Positions 7,862-17,344 are shown, counted from the first letter of the stretch. The stretch: 64,000 nt of DNA from Streptomyces sp. NBC_01216 (GCF_035994945.1 NZ_CP108677.1:3038001-3102000); one strand, 5' to 3'. Notes: a model not told the origin generated them from the letters alone. Translations and numbers: made by a program.

Positions 7862-8571
7862 TCGGGGTCCCGTCGTTCGAGGAAGGCCGTCATCCCCTCG
7901 CGCGCCTCGGCGGAGGCGAACAGCGTCGCGGAGCGCCGGACCAGCTCCTCCGCGTCGCGTTCGAAGGTCTCCAGGACTCTAGCCGCGACCAGCCGCTTCG
8001 ACTCGGCCAGTCCCTGCGGTGACCCCTTGCGCAGTCCGTCCAGGATGCCGTCCAGGTCCTCGTCCGAGGCCGTGACCAGGCCCATCCGGATCGCCTCGGC
8101 CGGCCCGAAACGCTCGCCGGTGAGGTAGTACCGCGCCGCCGCCCGCTGCTCCAGCTTCGGCAGCAGGGTGAGCGAGATGACGGCCGGCGCCACCCCGATC
8201 CGGACCTCGGTGAGGGCGAAGTCCGCCGTCTCGGAGGCGACGACCAGGTCGCAGGCGCCCAGCAGGCCGAGACCGCCGGCCCGGGCGTGCCCCCGTACGA
8301 CGCCCACGACGGGCTTCGGCAGTTCGACCAGCTGCCGCAGCAGCGCCACGAAGGTGTACGGGTTCGGCGGGGCCTTCAGGTCCGCGCCCGCGCTGAAGGT
8401 GGACCCGGTGTGCGCCAGCACCACCGCCCGGACTCCCGGGTCCTTCCCGCAGGCCGTCAGCGCCGCCGCGAGCTCGGCGACGAGGGCCGCCGAGAGCGCG
8501 TTGCGGTTGGCGGGCGAGTCGAGGGTCAGGGTCGTGATGCCGCGCTCACAGGCGGCGGTTACCAGGGTCAT
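7849..8571 (-). CDS. enoyl-CoA hydratase/isomerase family protein
   Basis: A 240-residue crotonase-fold protein. The CoA-binding and oxyanion-hole segments are SAGADLKAPP (about residues 60-69) and VVRGHARAGGLGLLGACDLV (about 91-110). The acidic pair typical of hydratases is only partly present: the position after the second oxyanion loop reads ALTEVRIGVAPAV, containing one Glu. It would hydrate a 2-enoyl-CoA or act as an isomerase in the degradation pathway encoded by this operon. The ATG shares a four-base ATGA overlap with the acyl-CoA ligase stop upstream, and its end overlaps the TetR gene. Confidence 0.9.
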   Translation of the reverse strand: MTLVTAACERGITTLTLDSPANRNALSAALVAELAAALTACGKDPGVRAVVLAHTGSTFSAGADLKAPPNPYTFVALLRQLVELPKPVVGVVRGHARAGGLGLLGACDLVVASETADFALTEVRIGVAPAVISLTLLPKLEQRAAARYYLTGERFGPAEAIRMGLVTASDEDLDGILDGLRKGSPQGLAESKRLVAARVLETFERDAEELVRRSATLFASAEAREGMTAFLERRDPEWVW

Positions 8572-10142
8572 GCGCCTTCTCGCTCCCTCAGTTCGCGGCG
8601 CAGGATCTTCCCCGACGCGGCCCGCGGGACCGTGTCGACGAACTCCACCCGCCGGATCTTCTTGTACGGGGCCACCTTCCCGGCCACGAAGTCGGTCACC
8701 TCCCTCGCCGACAGTTCCTCCGCGCCCGCCTGCCGGACGACGTACGCCTTCGGGATCTCGTTGCCGTCCTCGTCGTACACGCCGATCACGGCCGCGTCCG
8801 CGACGCCCTGGTGGGTCAGCAGCAGCGCTTCCAGTTCGGCCGGGGCGACCTGGAAGCCCTTGTACTTGATGAGTTCCTTGACCCGGTCGACGACGAAGAG
8901 CCAGCCGTCCTCGTCGACCCGGCCGACGTCCCCGGTGCGCACCCAGCCTTCGGCGTCGATCATGGCGGCGGTGGCGTCGGGCCGGCCCAGATAACCCTTC
9001 ATGACCTGCGGGCCGCGGATCGCTATCTCACCCTCCTCGCCGACGGCCGCGTCCCGGGCCGGGTCCGCCAGTGAGACCAGCCTCATCTCGGTGGACGGGA
9101 GGAGCTTGCCGACCGTCCCGGGCGGCGGGGCCGGGGCCCGCAGCGGCACGACGTGCGTGCCGGGCGAGAGTTCCGTCATGCCGTACGCCTGCCGGATCGG
9201 GGGCAGCTTCAGCCGCTCCGAGCAGGCCCGCGCGAGGGCTCCGTCCAGCGGGGCGGCGGAGCAGACGATGTACCTCAGGGACGACAGGTCGTACCGTGCG
9301 ACCGACGGGTGCTTGGCCAGGGCGAGGACGATCGGCGGGGCGACGTACAGGGCGTTGATGCGGTGCTTCTCGATCGCCGCGAGGAACTCGTCGAGGTCGA
9401 AGCGCGGCAGTACGACGACCGCGGCTCCCTTGCGCAGCGGGGCGTTCATCAGCGCGGTGAGGCCGTAGATGTGGAAGAACGGCAGCACGGCGAGGATGCG
9501 GTCACCCGGACCCATCGGGATGAGGGGTTCGAGCTGGGCCAGGTTGGTGGCGATCGAACGGTGGGTGAGCATCACTCCCTTGGGGACTCCGGTGGTGCCG
9601 GAGGAGTAGGGGAGCGCGGCGATGTCCTCGTCCGGGTCGATGGGGACCTCCGGCTCGGGCGCTTGGGTGCCCAGCATCGCCTGGAGGGAGCGGTGCCCCT
9701 CGGCCCGGTCGCAGACGAGGATCTCCTCGACGCCGCCGGCCAGCCGGGCGGCGTGGCGGGCGGCGTCGAGGAGCGGGGAGACGGTGACGATCCAGCGGGC
9801 CCCGCAGTCCCGCAGCTGCTTGGCGAACTCCTCCGGCGTGGACAGCGGATGGACGGTGGTGACGGAGGCGCCGGCGCGGGAGGCGGCGTAGAACGCGACC
9901 GGGAAGAGCACGGTGTTGGGGCTGTGCAGGGCGAGGACGTCTCCCTTGCGCAGCCCCGCCTCGGCCAGGCCCGCGGCGATCCGCCGGTGGAACAGGTCGA
10001 CCTGGGCGTAGGACAGGGTGGTGCCGCCGTTCCCGTCGATCAGGGCGGGCAGGTCGCCCCGTTCGGCTGCGTGCCCGAGGACGGCCTCGTGGATGGGCTG
10101 GGAGACGGCCGGGACATCCGCGTACTCGCTGAGAAACACCAT
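8568..10142 (-). CDS. acyl-CoA/4-coumarate-CoA ligase-type AMP-binding enzyme
   Basis: A 524-residue adenylate-forming ligase that activates a carboxylic acid with ATP and CoA. The P-loop-like motif is YSSGTTGVPKGVMLTH, followed by RQAYGMTELSPGTH, EGWVRTGDVGRVDEDGW, the hinge region DRVKELIKYKGFQV and the C-terminal catalytic Lys in ASGKILRREL. This motif set and length are those of plant-type 4-coumarate-CoA ligases, but the operon context points to an aliphatic or isoprenoid acid rather than a phenylpropanoid. The ATG at 10142 has AAGGGG seven bases upstream. It is 47 bases after the acyl-CoA dehydrogenase stop, the largest gap in the operon. Confidence 0.92.
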   Translation of the reverse strand: MVFLSEYADVPAVSQPIHEAVLGHAAERGDLPALIDGNGGTTLSYAQVDLFHRRIAAGLAEAGLRKGDVLALHSPNTVLFPVAFYAASRAGASVTTVHPLSTPEEFAKQLRDCGARWIVTVSPLLDAARHAARLAGGVEEILVCDRAEGHRSLQAMLGTQAPEPEVPIDPDEDIAALPYSSGTTGVPKGVMLTHRSIATNLAQLEPLIPMGPGDRILAVLPFFHIYGLTALMNAPLRKGAAVVVLPRFDLDEFLAAIEKHRINALYVAPPIVLALAKHPSVARYDLSSLRYIVCSAAPLDGALARACSERLKLPPIRQAYGMTELSPGTHVVPLRAPAPPPGTVGKLLPSTEMRLVSLADPARDAAVGEEGEIAIRGPQVMKGYLGRPDATAAMIDAEGWVRTGDVGRVDEDGWLFVVDRVKELIKYKGFQVAPAELEALLLTHQGVADAAVIGVYDEDGNEIPKAYVVRQAGAEELSAREVTDFVAGKVAPYKKIRRVEFVDTVPRAASGKILRRELREREGA

Positions 10143-10189
10143 GGCTTGACCCCTTGGGTTGCGGACAGTGTTCGCCAGAATCGCGCGTG

Positions 10190-11326
10190 TCAGTACGACT
10201 TGGGGAGACCCAGGGACTGATGGGACACGTAGTTGAGGATCATTTCCCGGCTGACCGGCGCGATCCGGGCGACCCGGGAGGCCGCGATGAGGCGGGCGAG
10301 GCCGTACTCCCGGGTGAGGCCGTTCCCGCCGAGGGTGTGCACGGCCTGGTCGACGGCCTTCACGCATGCCTCGGCGGCGGCGTACTTGGCCATGTTGGCG
10401 GCCTCCCCCGCGCCGGCGTCGTCGCCCGCGTCGTAGAGGTGGGCGGCCTTGCCCATCATCAGCCGGGCGAGTTCCAGCTCGATGTGGGCCTGCGCCAGCG
10501 GGTGGGCGACGGCCTGGTGGGCGCCGATCGGCGCCTTCCACACCTGGCGCTCCTTGGCGTAGCGGACGGCCTGGGCGAGGGCGTAGCGGCCCATGCCGAT
10601 GGCGAACGCGGCGGTCATGATCCGCTCGGGGTTGAGTCCGGCGAACAGCTGCAGCAGTCCGGCGTCCTCCTCGCCGACCAGTGCCTCCGCGGGTAGCCGC
10701 ACGTCGTCCAGGGTCAGCTCGAACTGCTTCTCCTGGGCGTCGAGTTCCATGTCGATCCGCCGGCGGCCGAAGCCGGGGGTGTCGCGCGGGACGACGAAGA
10801 GGCAGGGCTTGAGGTTGCCGGTGCGGGCATCGGCGGTACGGCCCACGATGAGGGTGGCGTCGGCGATGTCGACCCCGGAGACGAAGACCTTGCGGCCGGT
10901 CAGGACCCAGCCCCGCTCGGTCCGGGTCGCGGTGGTGGTGATGCGGTGCGAGTTGGAGCCGGCGTCGGGTTCGGTGATGCCGAAGGCCATGGTGCGGCTG
11001 CCGTCGGCGAGACCGGGCAGCCACTCCCGCTTCTGTTCCGCGGTGCCGAACCTGGCGATGACCGTGCCGCAGATGGCGGGCGAGACGATCATCATCAACA
11101 GGGGGGCGCCGGCCGCGCCCGCCTCCTCCAGGACGATGGAGAGTTCGGCGATGCCGCCGCCCCCGCCGCCGTACTCCTCGGGCAGGTTCACGCCGAGGTA
11201 GCCGAGTTTGCCGGCCTCGGCCCACAGCGTGGCCCGGTCGAAGCCCTGGCCGTGGCGGTGGCCCAGGGCGGAGACGGCGGCGCGCAGGGCGGTGTGCTCG
11301 GCGGTCTCGACGATGGTTCCGGTCAT
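10190..11326 (-). CDS. acyl-CoA dehydrogenase
   Basis: A 378-residue FAD enzyme that introduces an alpha-beta double bond into acyl-CoA. Visible segments are FGITEPDAGSNSHRITTTAT (the FAD and substrate loop), KVFVSGVDIADATLIV, the flavin-binding ERQVWKAPIGAHQAVAHPLA, and a C-terminal LGGNGLTREYGLARLIAASR. The acid/base glutamate position cannot be assigned with certainty by eye. It sits directly between the biotin carboxylase (ATGA overlap at its 5' end) and the ligase, the order seen in leucine/isovalerate and acyclic terpene degradation operons, where the dehydrogenase acts before carboxylation. Confidence 0.92.
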   Translation of the reverse strand: MTGTIVETAEHTALRAAVSALGHRHGQGFDRATLWAEAGKLGYLGVNLPEEYGGGGGGIAELSIVLEEAGAAGAPLLMMIVSPAICGTVIARFGTAEQKREWLPGLADGSRTMAFGITEPDAGSNSHRITTTATRTERGWVLTGRKVFVSGVDIADATLIVGRTADARTGNLKPCLFVVPRDTPGFGRRRIDMELDAQEKQFELTLDDVRLPAEALVGEEDAGLLQLFAGLNPERIMTAAFAIGMGRYALAQAVRYAKERQVWKAPIGAHQAVAHPLAQAHIELELARLMMGKAAHLYDAGDDAGAGEAANMAKYAAAEACVKAVDQAVHTLGGNGLTREYGLARLIAASRVARIAPVSREMILNYVSHQSLGLPKSY

Positions 11327-13251
11327 CGCTCTTCCTCCTGTGCTTCGTGCTGGACGACGGCGAGAAGTGCACCGACCTCGACCTGGCGGCCGGGGACGGC
11401 GTGGAGCGTGGTGAGCGTGCCGGAGGCGGGAGCGACGACGCGGTGCTCCATCTTCATGGCCTCCAGCCAGAGCAGCGGCTGCCCGGCGGTGACGGTGTCA
11501 CCGACGGCCAGGCCCTCGGCGACGCGGACGACGGTGCCGGGCATGGGCGCGAGCAGGGAGCCGGGTTCCCGCTGCGCGGTGGGGTCGGGGAAGCGGGGGC
11601 GGGCGGTGAGCCGGTGCGGTCCGGCGTGGACGGTGTCCCCGTGCCGGACGACCTCGAAGTCCCTGACGACTCCCCCGATGTCGAGCCGGACACGGTCGGG
11701 GGCGACGTCGACGGCGCGGACGCCCTCGGGCGCGAGGATCTCGTACCCGCCGCCCCGGGCGGGCCGGTAGCGGACCTCGTGGTCCCCGTACGTCCGCCGC
11801 TGGTCCTGCGAGGGCACGTTGCGCCAGGCGCCGCCGAAGCGTCCGCGGCTGCCGGCCGCCTCCGCGAGCGCGGCGGCCACCGCGGCGTACGCCTCGCCGG
11901 GCAGCGGGCGGGTCAGTTCGGCCAGGTTCCGCTCGTAGAAGCCGGTGTCGAGGCGCCGTTCGTCGTGGAAGTCGGGGTGCCGCAGCGAGGCGACCAGCAG
12001 GTCCCGGTTGGTGACGGGTCCGTGGATCCGCGCCCGGGACAGGGCGTGCGCGAGGCGACGCACGGCCTCGGCGCGGGTGGGCGCGTGCGCGACGACCTTG
12101 GCGAGCAGGGCGTCGTAGTGCACGCCGACGGCGTCGCCGGAGGCGTACCCGCTGTCGACGCGGAGCCGGGCCCCGGCCGCGGCGTCCGGGAAGCCGGTGC
12201 CCCGCCGGCCGCCCTCGCGGTCGCCGTCCGTGAGGTCCAGAGTGTGCAGGACGCCGGTCTGCGGGGCCCAGTCCCGCGCAGGGTCCTCCGCGTAGAGGCG
12301 GGCCTCGACCGCGTGCCCCCGGGCGGCCGGCGGCTCGGCGGGGAGCGGGGCGCCCTCGGCGACGGCGAGCTGGAGCGCGACCAGGTCCACCCCGAAGACG
12401 GCCTCGGTCACCGGGTGTTCGACCTGGAGGCGGGTGTTCATCTCCAGGAAGTGCGCCCGGCCGTCCGCCACCAGGAACTCGACCGTGCCCGCGCCGACGT
12501 AGCCGACCGCCTTGGCCGCGGTCACCGCCCGCTCGTGGAGTTCGGCGGCCAGCGCGGGCGGCAGGCCGGGTGCCGGGGCCTCCTCGACGACCTTCTGGTG
12601 ACGGCGCTGGAGCGAGCAGTCGCGGGTGCCGAGCGCCCATACCGTGCCGTGCGCGTCGGACAGGATCTGCACCTCGACGTGCCGGCCGTTCTCGACGTAC
12701 GGCTCGACGAACACCTCCCCGTCTCCGAAGGCGCTCGCCGCCTCCGCCGACGCCGCGGCCATCTCGCCTTCCAGGGCGGCCAGTTCGCGGACGATCCGCA
12801 TACCCCGGCCGCCGCCGCCCGCCGCCGCCTTGACCAGTACCGGCAGGTCCGCCTCGGTCACCTCGGCGAGCGGGGCGACACCGAGGAGTTCCTTCGCCCG
12901 CGTCTTCGACGCCATCGCCTCGATCGCGGCCGGCGGCGGTCCGATCCAGATCAGTCCGGCGTCGGCCACCGACCGGGCGAACTCGGCGTTCTCCGAGAGG
13001 AAGCCGTATCCCGGATGCACCGCGTCCGCGCCGGCCGCCAGGGCCGCCTTCACCACCAGGTCGCCCCGCAGGTACGTCTCCGCGGGTGTCGCCCCCGGCA
13101 GCCGTACCGCCGTGTCGGCCTCCCGGACATGCAGCGCGGAGCGGTCCGCGTCCGCGTACACGGCCACCGTCGCGATGCCCCGATCACGGCAGGTGCGGAA
13201 CACCCGGCAGGCGATCTCCCCGCGGTTGGCGACAAGTACCGACTGAATCAT
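11323..13251 (-). CDS. acyl-CoA carboxylase alpha subunit (biotin carboxylase plus biotin carrier)
   Basis: A 642-residue protein. Residues 1-110 form the biotin carboxylase N-domain (SVLVANRGEIACRVFRTCRD), then an ATP-grasp domain with KAAAGGGGRGMRIV, the QRRHQKVVEEAPAP loop and FLEMNTRLQVEHPVTE, then the C-domain. The last 75 residues are a biotinyl carrier with the lysine motif EAMKMEH. It carboxylates its own biotin and passes the carboxyl to the beta subunit encoded nine bases upstream. Together with that partner it is likely to be a methylcrotonyl-, geranyl- or propionyl-type carboxylase. Its stop overlaps the acyl-CoA dehydrogenase start. Confidence 0.95.
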   Translation of the reverse strand: MIQSVLVANRGEIACRVFRTCRDRGIATVAVYADADRSALHVREADTAVRLPGATPAETYLRGDLVVKAALAAGADAVHPGYGFLSENAEFARSVADAGLIWIGPPPAAIEAMASKTRAKELLGVAPLAEVTEADLPVLVKAAAGGGGRGMRIVRELAALEGEMAAASAEAASAFGDGEVFVEPYVENGRHVEVQILSDAHGTVWALGTRDCSLQRRHQKVVEEAPAPGLPPALAAELHERAVTAAKAVGYVGAGTVEFLVADGRAHFLEMNTRLQVEHPVTEAVFGVDLVALQLAVAEGAPLPAEPPAARGHAVEARLYAEDPARDWAPQTGVLHTLDLTDGDREGGRRGTGFPDAAAGARLRVDSGYASGDAVGVHYDALLAKVVAHAPTRAEAVRRLAHALSRARIHGPVTNRDLLVASLRHPDFHDERRLDTGFYERNLAELTRPLPGEAYAAVAAALAEAAGSRGRFGGAWRNVPSQDQRRTYGDHEVRYRPARGGGYEILAPEGVRAVDVAPDRVRLDIGGVVRDFEVVRHGDTVHAGPHRLTARPRFPDPTAQREPGSLLAPMPGTVVRVAEGLAVGDTVTAGQPLLWLEAMKMEHRVVAPASGTLTTLHAVPGRQVEVGALLAVVQHEAQEEER

Positions 13252-13260
13252 CGCAGTGCC

Positions 13261-14862
13261 TCACATTCGGAAGACGCCGAAGCCGCCGCGCGCGCCCTCG
13301 ACCGGTGCCGTGTGGATCGCGGACAGGCACAGCCCGAGGACCGTGCGGGTGTCGCGGGGGTCGATGACGCCGTCGTCGTACAGCCGCCCGGACAGGAACA
13401 TCGGCAGCGACTCGGACTCGATCTGGGCCTCGACCATCGCGCGCAGCCCCGCGTCCGCCTCGTCGTCGTACGGCTGTCCCTTCGCCGCGGCGGCGGCCCG
13501 CGCGACGATCGACAGCACGCCGGCCAGCTGCTGGGGCCCCATGACCGCCGACTTGGCGCTCGGCCAGGCGAACAGGAACCGCGGGTCGTACGCCCGTCCG
13601 CACATGCCGTAGTGCCCGGCGCCGTAGGAGGCCCCCATCAGCACGCTCAGATGCGGGACCCGGCTGTTCGCCACCGCGTTGATCATCATCGCGCCGTGCT
13701 TGATGATGCCGCCCTGCTCGTACTCCTTGCCCACCATGTAGCCGGTGGTGTTGTGCAGGAAGACGAGCGGGATGTCCCGCTGGTCGGCCAGCTGGACGAA
13801 CTGGGCCGCCTTCTGCGACTCGGCGGAGAAGAGCACGCCCTGAGCGTTGGCGAGGACGCCCACCGGATACCCGTGCAGCGAGGCCCAGCCGGTCACCAGG
13901 CTCGGCCCGTACAGCGGCTTGAACTCGTCGAAGTCCGAGCCGTCCACGATCCGCGCGATCACCTCGCGCGGATCGAACGGCGTCTTCAGGTCGCCCGGCA
14001 CGATGCCGAGCAGCTCGTCCTCGTCGTACCTCGGCGGCTGTGCCGGTCCCACCGGGTCGGGGTGCGCCTTGCGGTGGTTGAGCCGGGCCACGATCCGCCG
14101 CGCCTGGCGCAGGGCGTCGGTCTCGTCGACGGCGTAGTGGTCGGCGAGGCCGGAGGTCCGGGCGTGCATGGCGGCGCCGCCGAGCGACTCGTCGTCGCTC
14201 TCCTCGCCCGTCGCCATCCTCACCAGCGGCGGACCGCCGAGGAAGACCTTCGACCGCTCCTTGATCATGACGGTGTGGTCGGACATGCCCGGGACGTACG
14301 CGCCGCCGGCGGTGGAGTTGCCGAAGACGACGGCGATCGTCGGGATGCCGGCCGCCGACAGCCGGGTGAGGTCGCGGAACAGCGCCCCGCCGGGGATGAA
14401 TATCTCCTTCTGCGACGGCAGATCGGCGCCGCCGGACTCGACCAGCGAGATGACCGGCAGCCGGTTGGCGTAGGCGATCTCGTTGGCGCGCAGCGCCTTC
14501 TTCAGCGTCCACGGGTTGGAGGCCCCGCCGCGCACGGTCGGATCGTTGGCGGTGATCAGGCACTCGACGCCCTCGACCACCCCGATGCCCGTCACCAGCG
14601 ACGCGCCGACGGGATAGTCGCTGCCCCAGGCGGCGAGCGGCGACAGTTCCAGGAAGGGCGTGTCCGGGTCGACCAGCAGCTCGATCCGCTCCCGGGCGAG
14701 CAGTTTGCCGCGCGCCCGGTGCCGGGCGACGTACTTCTCGCCGCCGCCCGCGAGCGCCTTCGCGTGCTCGGTGTGCAGGGCGGCGAGCTTGTCCAGCATG
14801 GCGGCGCGGTGCGCCGCGTAGTCGGGTCCGCCGGTGTCGAGGGCGGAGGCGAGAACGGTCAC
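13261..14862 (-). CDS. acyl-CoA carboxylase beta subunit (carboxyltransferase)
   Basis: A 533-residue carboxyltransferase with two crotonase-like halves. Features include RIELLVDPDTPFLELSPLAA, VVEGVECLITANDPTVRGGA, GGADLPSQKEIFIPGGALF and the C-terminal half HNTTGYMVGKEYEQGGIIKH with SVLMGASYGAGHYGMCGRAY. The AWGSDYP and GGADLPSQ segments resemble methylcrotonyl/geranyl-CoA carboxylase beta subunits more than propionyl-CoA ones, but that is by memory only. The start is GTG at 14862, sharing GTGA with the AtuA stop and preceded by GGAGG inside the AtuA end; a longer ATG form would overlap AtuA by 58 bases and is less likely. Confidence 0.94.
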   Translation of the reverse strand: MTVLASALDTGGPDYAAHRAAMLDKLAALHTEHAKALAGGGEKYVARHRARGKLLARERIELLVDPDTPFLELSPLAAWGSDYPVGASLVTGIGVVEGVECLITANDPTVRGGASNPWTLKKALRANEIAYANRLPVISLVESGGADLPSQKEIFIPGGALFRDLTRLSAAGIPTIAVVFGNSTAGGAYVPGMSDHTVMIKERSKVFLGGPPLVRMATGEESDDESLGGAAMHARTSGLADHYAVDETDALRQARRIVARLNHRKAHPDPVGPAQPPRYDEDELLGIVPGDLKTPFDPREVIARIVDGSDFDEFKPLYGPSLVTGWASLHGYPVGVLANAQGVLFSAESQKAAQFVQLADQRDIPLVFLHNTTGYMVGKEYEQGGIIKHGAMMINAVANSRVPHLSVLMGASYGAGHYGMCGRAYDPRFLFAWPSAKSAVMGPQQLAGVLSIVARAAAAAKGQPYDDEADAGLRAMVEAQIESESLPMFLSGRLYDDGVIDPRDTRTVLGLCLSAIHTAPVEGARGGFGVFRM

Positions 14863-16556
14863 GGCTGTTCCTCCAGTAGGTCCACCGGGATGTCCAGGTG
14901 GCGCGAGCGGAGCCACTCGCCCAGCGCCTTGGCCTGCGGGTCGAATCGGGCCTGGGAGGCGACGCCCTCGCCGAGGAGCCCGGTGACGACGAAGTTCACC
15001 GCCCGCAGTCCGGGCAGGACGTGACGGACGACGGTCAGGCCGGCGGTCTCCGGCAGCAGGACGCGCAGGCGCTCCACGGTGAGGGTGTGGACCAGCCAGC
15101 GCCAGGCCGCGTCGGACCGGACCCAGAGACCGATGTTGGCGTCTCCGCCCTTGTCGCCGCTGCGGGCGCCCGCGACCCGGCCGAGCGGGGCCCTGCGCAC
15201 CGGGCCCGCCACCGGCGGCGGGGGCGGCGCGGGCTCCGGCACCGGCTCCAGGGCCCGGGTCCGGCCGGGCGCGGGGACGGCGAGCCGTGTCCCGTCGGGG
15301 AGGACGGCGGTGTGCGGGACGTCGTTGGCCGGTACGTACGTCGCCTCGAACACGCCGTAGGGGGCGCCCTTGCCGGGCGGGGCGGTGACGTGGAAGCCGG
15401 GGTAGCTGCCGAGGGCGAGCTCGATGGCGGCGCCGGTCAGCGCGCGGCCGACGGCCCGCGGGTCAGGGTCGCGGACGACGAGTCGCAGCAGGGCGCTCGC
15501 GGTCTCCTCGGTGTCCGCGTCGGCGCGGTCGGTGCGGGCGAGTTCCCAGCGCACGTCGGCGGGACGTGCCGCGGCGCGTGCGAAGGCGTCCTCGATCTGG
15601 TCCCGGACGAGCCGTGCCTTCTCCTCGATGTCGAGGCCGGTGAGAACGAACACGACCTCGTTGCGGAAGCCGCCGAGCCGGTTGAGTCCGACCTTGAGCG
15701 TGGGCGGCGGGGCCTCGCCGCGCACACCGGTGATCGCTACCCGGTCGGGCCCGTCCTGGGCGAGCCGTACGGTGTCCAGCCGGGCGGTCGCGTCGGGGCC
15801 GGCGTAGCGGGCTCCGCCCGTCTCGTAGAGCAGTTGCGCGGTCACGGTGCCGATGTCGACGCGTCCGCCGGTGCCGGGGTGCTTGGTCACGACCGAGCTG
15901 CCGTCGGCATGGATCTCGGCGAGCGGGAAGCCGGGACGGCGCACGTCGGCGGTGCGGAAGAAGGCGTAGTTGCCCCCGGTGGCCTGCGTGCCGCACTCCA
16001 GGACGTGCCCGGCCACGACCGCGCCCGCCAGCTTGTCGTGCCAGTCCGGGTCCTCGGGGGTCCAGCCGAACCGCCACTGCGCCGGTCCGGTGACGAGGGC
16101 GGCGTCGGTGACCCGGCCGGTGACGACGACGTCCGCACCGGCCTGGAGGCAGGCGGCGATCCCGGCGCCGCCGAGGTAGGCGTTGGCGGTCAGCACACCG
16201 TCGGCGGCGGGCAGCGCGTCCCCCTCGACGTGCGCGATCCGGGTCGGCAGTCCGAGCCGTTCCGCCAGGGCGCGCAGCGCGTCGGCGAGCCCGGCGGGGT
16301 GGAGGCCCCCGGCGTTCGTGACGATCCGGACGCCGCGCTCGTGGGCGAGACCGAGACCGTCCTCCATCTGCCGCAGGAAGGTCCTGGCGTATCCGGCGTC
16401 GGGGTTCTTGAGGCGGTCGCGGCCGAGGATGAGCAGGGTGAGTTCGGCGAGGTAGTCGCCGGTGAGCACGTCGAGTGCACCGCCGGTGAGCATCTCACGC
16501 ACGGCGTCGAAACGGTCGCCGTAGAAGCCCGAGGCGTTGCCGATGCGGAGGATCAC
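14859..16556 (-). CDS. acyclic terpene utilisation AtuA-family protein (DUF1446 plus C-terminal AtuA domain)
   Basis: A 565-residue protein beginning VILRIGNASGFYGDRFDAVR, the conserved opening of the DUF1446/AtuA family. The large N-terminal domain runs to about residue 360 (TNAGGLHPAGLADALR, GADVVVTGRVTDAALVTGPA, ECGTQATGGNY). After a Pro-rich linker (about 440-460) comes the smaller AtuA C-terminal domain with GARSGDKGGDANIGLWVR. AtuA is required for citronellol/geraniol breakdown in Pseudomonas; its chemistry is not settled. The GTG start at 16556 overlaps the TIGR03084 stop in a GTGA. Neighbouring carboxylase, dehydrogenase, ligase and hydratase genes fit a terpenoid-acid or branched acyl-CoA route. 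Confidence 0.9.
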   Translation of the reverse strand: MILRIGNASGFYGDRFDAVREMLTGGALDVLTGDYLAELTLLILGRDRLKNPDAGYARTFLRQMEDGLGLAHERGVRIVTNAGGLHPAGLADALRALAERLGLPTRIAHVEGDALPAADGVLTANAYLGGAGIAACLQAGADVVVTGRVTDAALVTGPAQWRFGWTPEDPDWHDKLAGAVVAGHVLECGTQATGGNYAFFRTADVRRPGFPLAEIHADGSSVVTKHPGTGGRVDIGTVTAQLLYETGGARYAGPDATARLDTVRLAQDGPDRVAITGVRGEAPPPTLKVGLNRLGGFRNEVVFVLTGLDIEEKARLVRDQIEDAFARAAARPADVRWELARTDRADADTEETASALLRLVVRDPDPRAVGRALTGAAIELALGSYPGFHVTAPPGKGAPYGVFEATYVPANDVPHTAVLPDGTRLAVPAPGRTRALEPVPEPAPPPPPVAGPVRRAPLGRVAGARSGDKGGDANIGLWVRSDAAWRWLVHTLTVERLRVLLPETAGLTVVRHVLPGLRAVNFVVTGLLGEGVASQARFDPQAKALGEWLRSRHLDIPVDLLEEQP

Positions 16557-17344
16557 CGGCGCTCTCCCCGGGCCCGGCCGGTCCCGGGGGGCCCGGCGAA
16601 CGCCTGGGCGAGGGAGAGCCACCGCTCGGCGTCGGGTCCCTCGGCGGTGAGGCCGGTGTCGGCCCGGTGCGCCCGCTGGGTGACCAGGAGGCAGAAGTCG
16701 AGGGCGGAACCGGTGATCCGCTGGGCGGCGTCGGCGGGCCCGTAGGCCCACTCCTCGCCGTCGGGGGCGAGGAGTTCGATCCGGAACGGTTCGGCCGGAG
16801 GGGTGAGCCCGCGGACGAGATAGGCGTAGTCGCGCGCCCGGACGCCGATCCAGGCCACGTGCCGCAGCCGGGCGCCGGGCTCGCGCACGACCCCGAGGGC
16901 GTCGGCGACGTCCTGTCCGTGGGCCCAGGTCTCCATGAGGCGCGCGGTCCCCATCGAGGTGGCGCTCATGGGCGGCCCGTACCAGGGGAAGCGGGCCCCG
17001 GGCGGGGCCGCGCGGAGGACGTCCTGCAGCTGTTCCCGGCCGGTGCGCCAGCGCCGCAGGAGGTCGGCGGGCGGCAGCGCGGCGCCCTCCCGGGCTCCGG
17101 CGTCGACGAAGCCGTCGGGGTCGGCGAGGGCCTTCCCGGTCTCGGCGGCGAACCCGGCGGGGTCGGTCGCGGCGAGCAGGGCCGCCCGGTCCGTCCAGGC
17201 GAGATGGGCGATCTGATGGGCGACGGTCCAGCCGGCCGCGGGGGTCGGCTTCGTCCATCCCGCCTCGCTCAGTCCTCGGACGAGCCGGTCGACTTCTTCG
17301 CTCTCACTGCGCAGATCGTCGAGGACGACGACGGGGTCGGACAC
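16553..17344 (-). CDS. TIGR03084 family DinB-like metal-binding protein
   Basis: A 263-residue member of the maleylpyruvate-isomerase N-terminal/DinB-like superfamily. The N-terminal four-helix bundle covers about residues 1-150, with candidate metal ligands in TVAHQIAHLAWTDRAAL and RLMETWAHGQDVADALG. The GTG start at 17344 (VSDPVVVLDDLRSES) has AGGAG seven bases upstream. It is the first gene of the eight-gene operon, and TIGR03084 proteins are commonly found next to AtuA homologues in actinobacteria. The fold suggests a thiol-dependent or metal-dependent step, but no reaction is established. Confidence 0.88.
   Translation of the reverse strand: MSDPVVVLDDLRSESEEVDRLVRGLSEAGWTKPTPAAGWTVAHQIAHLAWTDRAALLAATDPAGFAAETGKALADPDGFVDAGAREGAALPPADLLRRWRTGREQLQDVLRAAPPGARFPWYGPPMSATSMGTARLMETWAHGQDVADALGVVREPGARLRHVAWIGVRARDYAYLVRGLTPPAEPFRIELLAPDGEEWAYGPADAAQRITGSALDFCLLVTQRAHRADTGLTAEGPDAERWLSLAQAFAGPPGTGRARGERR

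Noticed and set aside
9153..10220. Long plus-strand open frames antisense to the acyl-CoA operon
   Set aside because: They are shadows of the high-GC third positions of real genes; they have low-complexity Arg/Gly/Asp composition and no family motif.
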